Shown piece after piece: positions 43,756 to 45,260 of a stretch of DNA of 45,260 nt. The notes beneath the pieces were generated by a model. That model saw only the letters and a list, made by a program, of their open reading frames with translations, ran no database searches and was not told the origin of the DNA. Each line of letters begins with the position of its first letter. Positions within the stretch are counted from its first letter, which is position 1. The DNA is from Chara braunii (taxonomy: Eukaryota; Streptophyta; Charophyceae; Charales; Characeae), in contig BFEA01000021.1 in the NCBI GenBank assembly GCA_003427395.1, forward strand, positions 313,002-358,261. The letters run 5' to 3'. The translations under genes and the position numbers were made by a program.

Positions 43756-43887
43756 GGGGGCGTTCTATTCGGGGGCAAGGTCCCACTTGCGCAAATTAGG
43801 AGATTTCGGCCGTTGATCTTTTTTATATCTACGGTCGGTATCTCTTGATTCGTGCAAGTGGGACCTTGCCCCGGGTGAAGACGATAG
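43752..43887. mobile_element. F3 end split by an F2 element
   Basis: The left piece has gggggcgttctattcgg and the right piece gggtgaagacgatag. Joined without the F2 unit and one CGG they match the F3 right arm (gcgttttattcgagtgaaga at 44499). Only this end of the F3 copy is left. Confidence 0.7.
43773..43871. mobile_element. F2 element, copy 3, nested in F3
   Basis: 99 bp; GGGCAAGGTCCCACTTGCGC at the left, and gtgcaagtgggaccttgccc at the right. Flanked by CGG at 43770-43772 and 43872-43874, confirming a 3-bp duplication because the empty site is known from other F3 copies. Confidence 0.9.
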
Positions 43888-43935
43888 CGTTAGGGTTACA
43901 TCGAACGGAAGCTGGGTGATGCTACAAGTACCCCA

Positions 43936-44069
43936 GGGCTTGGTCACATCAGCAAAGAGGAATGGATTAAATTCTCCTGAATCTGGACGTGTTTCTGGAG
44001 AAATGCAGAGAGTTGCGAGTGGTCTGCTTTTCTGCATCTCTGGCCAAAACACACCAGATTCAAGAATTT

Positions 44070-44144
<75 letters not shown>

Positions 44145-44176
44145 ACGAAATCCTCTTTGCTAATGGGACTACCCCC
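43936..44176. mobile_element. F1 element, copy 4, with a poly(C) expansion
   Basis: From gggcttggtcacatcagcaa to ctttgctaatgggactaccc. Arms include cctgaatctggacgtgtttc and its complement aaacacaccagattcaaga. A run of 74 C (44071-44144) lies in the right arm, in place of the sequence seen in the other copies. Flanking C runs make the target duplication unreadable. Confidence 0.75.
44071..44144. repeat. 74-base poly(C) tract
   Basis: Uninterrupted C in this assembly; the length may be unreliable. The opposite strand is a 74-base G run. Confidence 0.85.
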
Positions 44177-44314
44177 CCGGTCTTTATGTGGGGTGACTGG
44201 CCCCGAATCTGATGTGGAATTAATGTGTTGCTTTTTTTAAAAATAAAGAAAAAAATAAAAAAGAAGGGAAGAGCGGTTGATGTAGACCTAAGGGATTCAC
44301 GAAAGCAGAGTTAG

Positions 44315-44534
44315 GGTGTACTCACACTAGAGACTCTTTCTGGATGTATCTGACCGTAATTAAGGGCCATCTTGAATGTATCTGACGTCTTGAGGGCATA
44401 TGTTAAAGTCGTACCGTCTTCACCCGAACAGAACGCCCGGTCATTATAGCTGCATATGGCAGAACTTTCAGTCCAGATGCCAGCTATAATTACCGGGCGT
44501 TTTATTCGAGTGAAGACGGTAGTGTGAGACCGCC
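44315..44534. mobile_element. F4 element containing an F3 copy
   Basis: The left end has gggtgtactcacactagaga and atgtatctgaccgtaatt. The far right has gtagtgtgagaccgcc, complementary to the F4 terminus. Between them, 44411-44522 is a well-preserved F3 copy (taccgtcttcacccgaacag ... gagtgaagacggtag). Confidence 0.65.
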
Positions 44535-44686
44535 TTTTTTTAATTTATTTATTTAAATATCATGTGGTCCGATGGACCACGGATCAGATATTAAACTGAC
44601 CAGAACAGATACACTGCACTTTATCTTACGTAGCCAAAAGTCCGAGGGAAAAAAAAAAAGAAAAAAAAAGGCCGAGGAAGAATATG

Positions 44687-44912
44687 CCCTTAGTTAGGGG
44701 AGCAGATTCACCTCAATAGCTACCGTCGCCCCCCCGAATAGAGCGTATGGTCAATATAGCTGTGCCCTTACTTAGGGGAGCAGATTCACCTCAATAACTA
44801 CCGTCGAGGCCCCCCCCCCCCCCCCCGAATAGAGCGCACGGTTAATATAGCTGTGTTTGGGCCAAAGTTCAGTCTAGACATAGAGACAATGACGGTGCGT
44901 TGTATTCGGGGT
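44687..44912. mobile_element. Two F3 copies with a ~77-bp direct duplication
   Basis: tgcccttagttaggggagca at 44687 and tgcccttacttaggggagca at 44764 each lead into gattcacctcaata(g/a)ctac and an F3 left arm. The first F3 (from 44720) is cut short by the duplication; the second (44798-44912) is complete and ends ggggtacgacagtag. C runs of about 7 and 16 replace CCC in their left arms. Confidence 0.7.
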
Positions 44913-44925
44913 ACGACAGTAGGGT

Positions 44926-45240
44926 TTCCTCTGAGACTGGGTTCCCCTCACTCCGGTCCTCTTTCTTTTATATATTCAGCCTCCTGACGAGTAGGGAGGG
45001 TGAAACTCCGACGAAACAGTTTGTCACAGCCCCTCGTTTCTTGTCCTCTTCTCCCTCTTGTCCCTCTCTGCCACCTACGGTTTTTACTGGGCAGAGCTCT
45101 TTGTTTTTTTTTCCTAAAAGAAAATGGACCATTTCTCGATTTATGCGTGTCATCCTTGAAAGCGCAGGGGCCATACGAATCTTCATTCTCTGTATCGTTC
45201 CAATTTGAACGGATGTCCCGAAGGACGGCAGCTCCGGTTT
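44926..45240. other. Interval without a recognised gene
   Basis: Short frames only; tccctctctgccacctac-type pyrimidine stretches and a T run near 45103. Nothing else is recognised. Confidence 0.5.
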
Positions 45241-45260
45241 TTTTTTTTTTTTTTTTTTTT
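45241..45260. repeat. Poly(T) at window end
   Basis: About 22 T running off the window. The flanking atgtcccgaaggac also occurs at 7041-7054, both times after tctctgtatcgttcca, so a small repeat family may end here. Confidence 0.6.

Overview
This window looks like a gene-poor stretch of a nuclear genome from a eukaryote. I found no intact host gene, rRNA or canonical tRNA. It is filled with degenerate retrotransposons, many families of short inverted-repeat (foldback/MITE-like) elements, tRNA-like SINE heads, microsatellites and long homopolymers, plus one assembly gap (10175-10830). The three LINEs resemble plant L1-type elements (ORF1 with a CCHC knuckle, APE-type endonuclease, and in one copy a zf-RVT-like C-terminus). 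A green-lineage host, perhaps a streptophyte alga with a large repeat-rich genome, is therefore plausible. That is inference; the sequence does not name the species.

Layout. 1-9.0 kb: foldback families F1 to F8 and a ~1.9 kb long-TIR element (4104-5969) carrying a broken tandem RING-finger gene fragment. 8.0-8.35 kb: two related segments, one with a candidate minimal type-I hammerhead ribozyme on the minus strand, suggesting a Penelope-like element remnant. 9-13.5 kb: SINE heads, dinucleotide repeats with the gap, and F6 arms, one of them split by a SINE with a clear 7-bp target duplication. 15.1-20.0 kb: LINE-1 (plus strand), ORF1 and ORF2 broken by frameshifts and stops. 21.5-31.4 kb: the ORF1 of LINE-2 (minus strand), split by a 7,346-bp element (23281-30626) that begins TG, ends CA and is flanked by CCGG; removing it restores the LINE-2 frame across the junction. 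That element has no pol genes and holds an array of ten hairpin repeats with a conserved loop and changing stems. 32304-39225: LINE-3 (minus strand), apparently full length, with a poly(A) tail and a 10-bp target duplication, but its reverse transcriptase has lost the catalytic block. 39.4-45.3 kb: more F1/F2/F3/F4 elements, a four-unit minisatellite, a head-to-head foldback composite, polypyrimidine tracts, a second copy of a tRNA-like SINE, and a 74-base poly(C) run inside an F1 copy.

The most informative signals are structural. F1 and F2 share outer termini and 3-bp CNG-type target duplications, so they may have used one transposase. Nested insertions (F2 in F3, SINE in F6, TG..CA element in LINE-2) give a relative chronology. 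The RING fragment, hammerhead candidate and hairpin array are the best leads for something not yet described. All alignments were done by eye; percentages and genome copy numbers were not computed.
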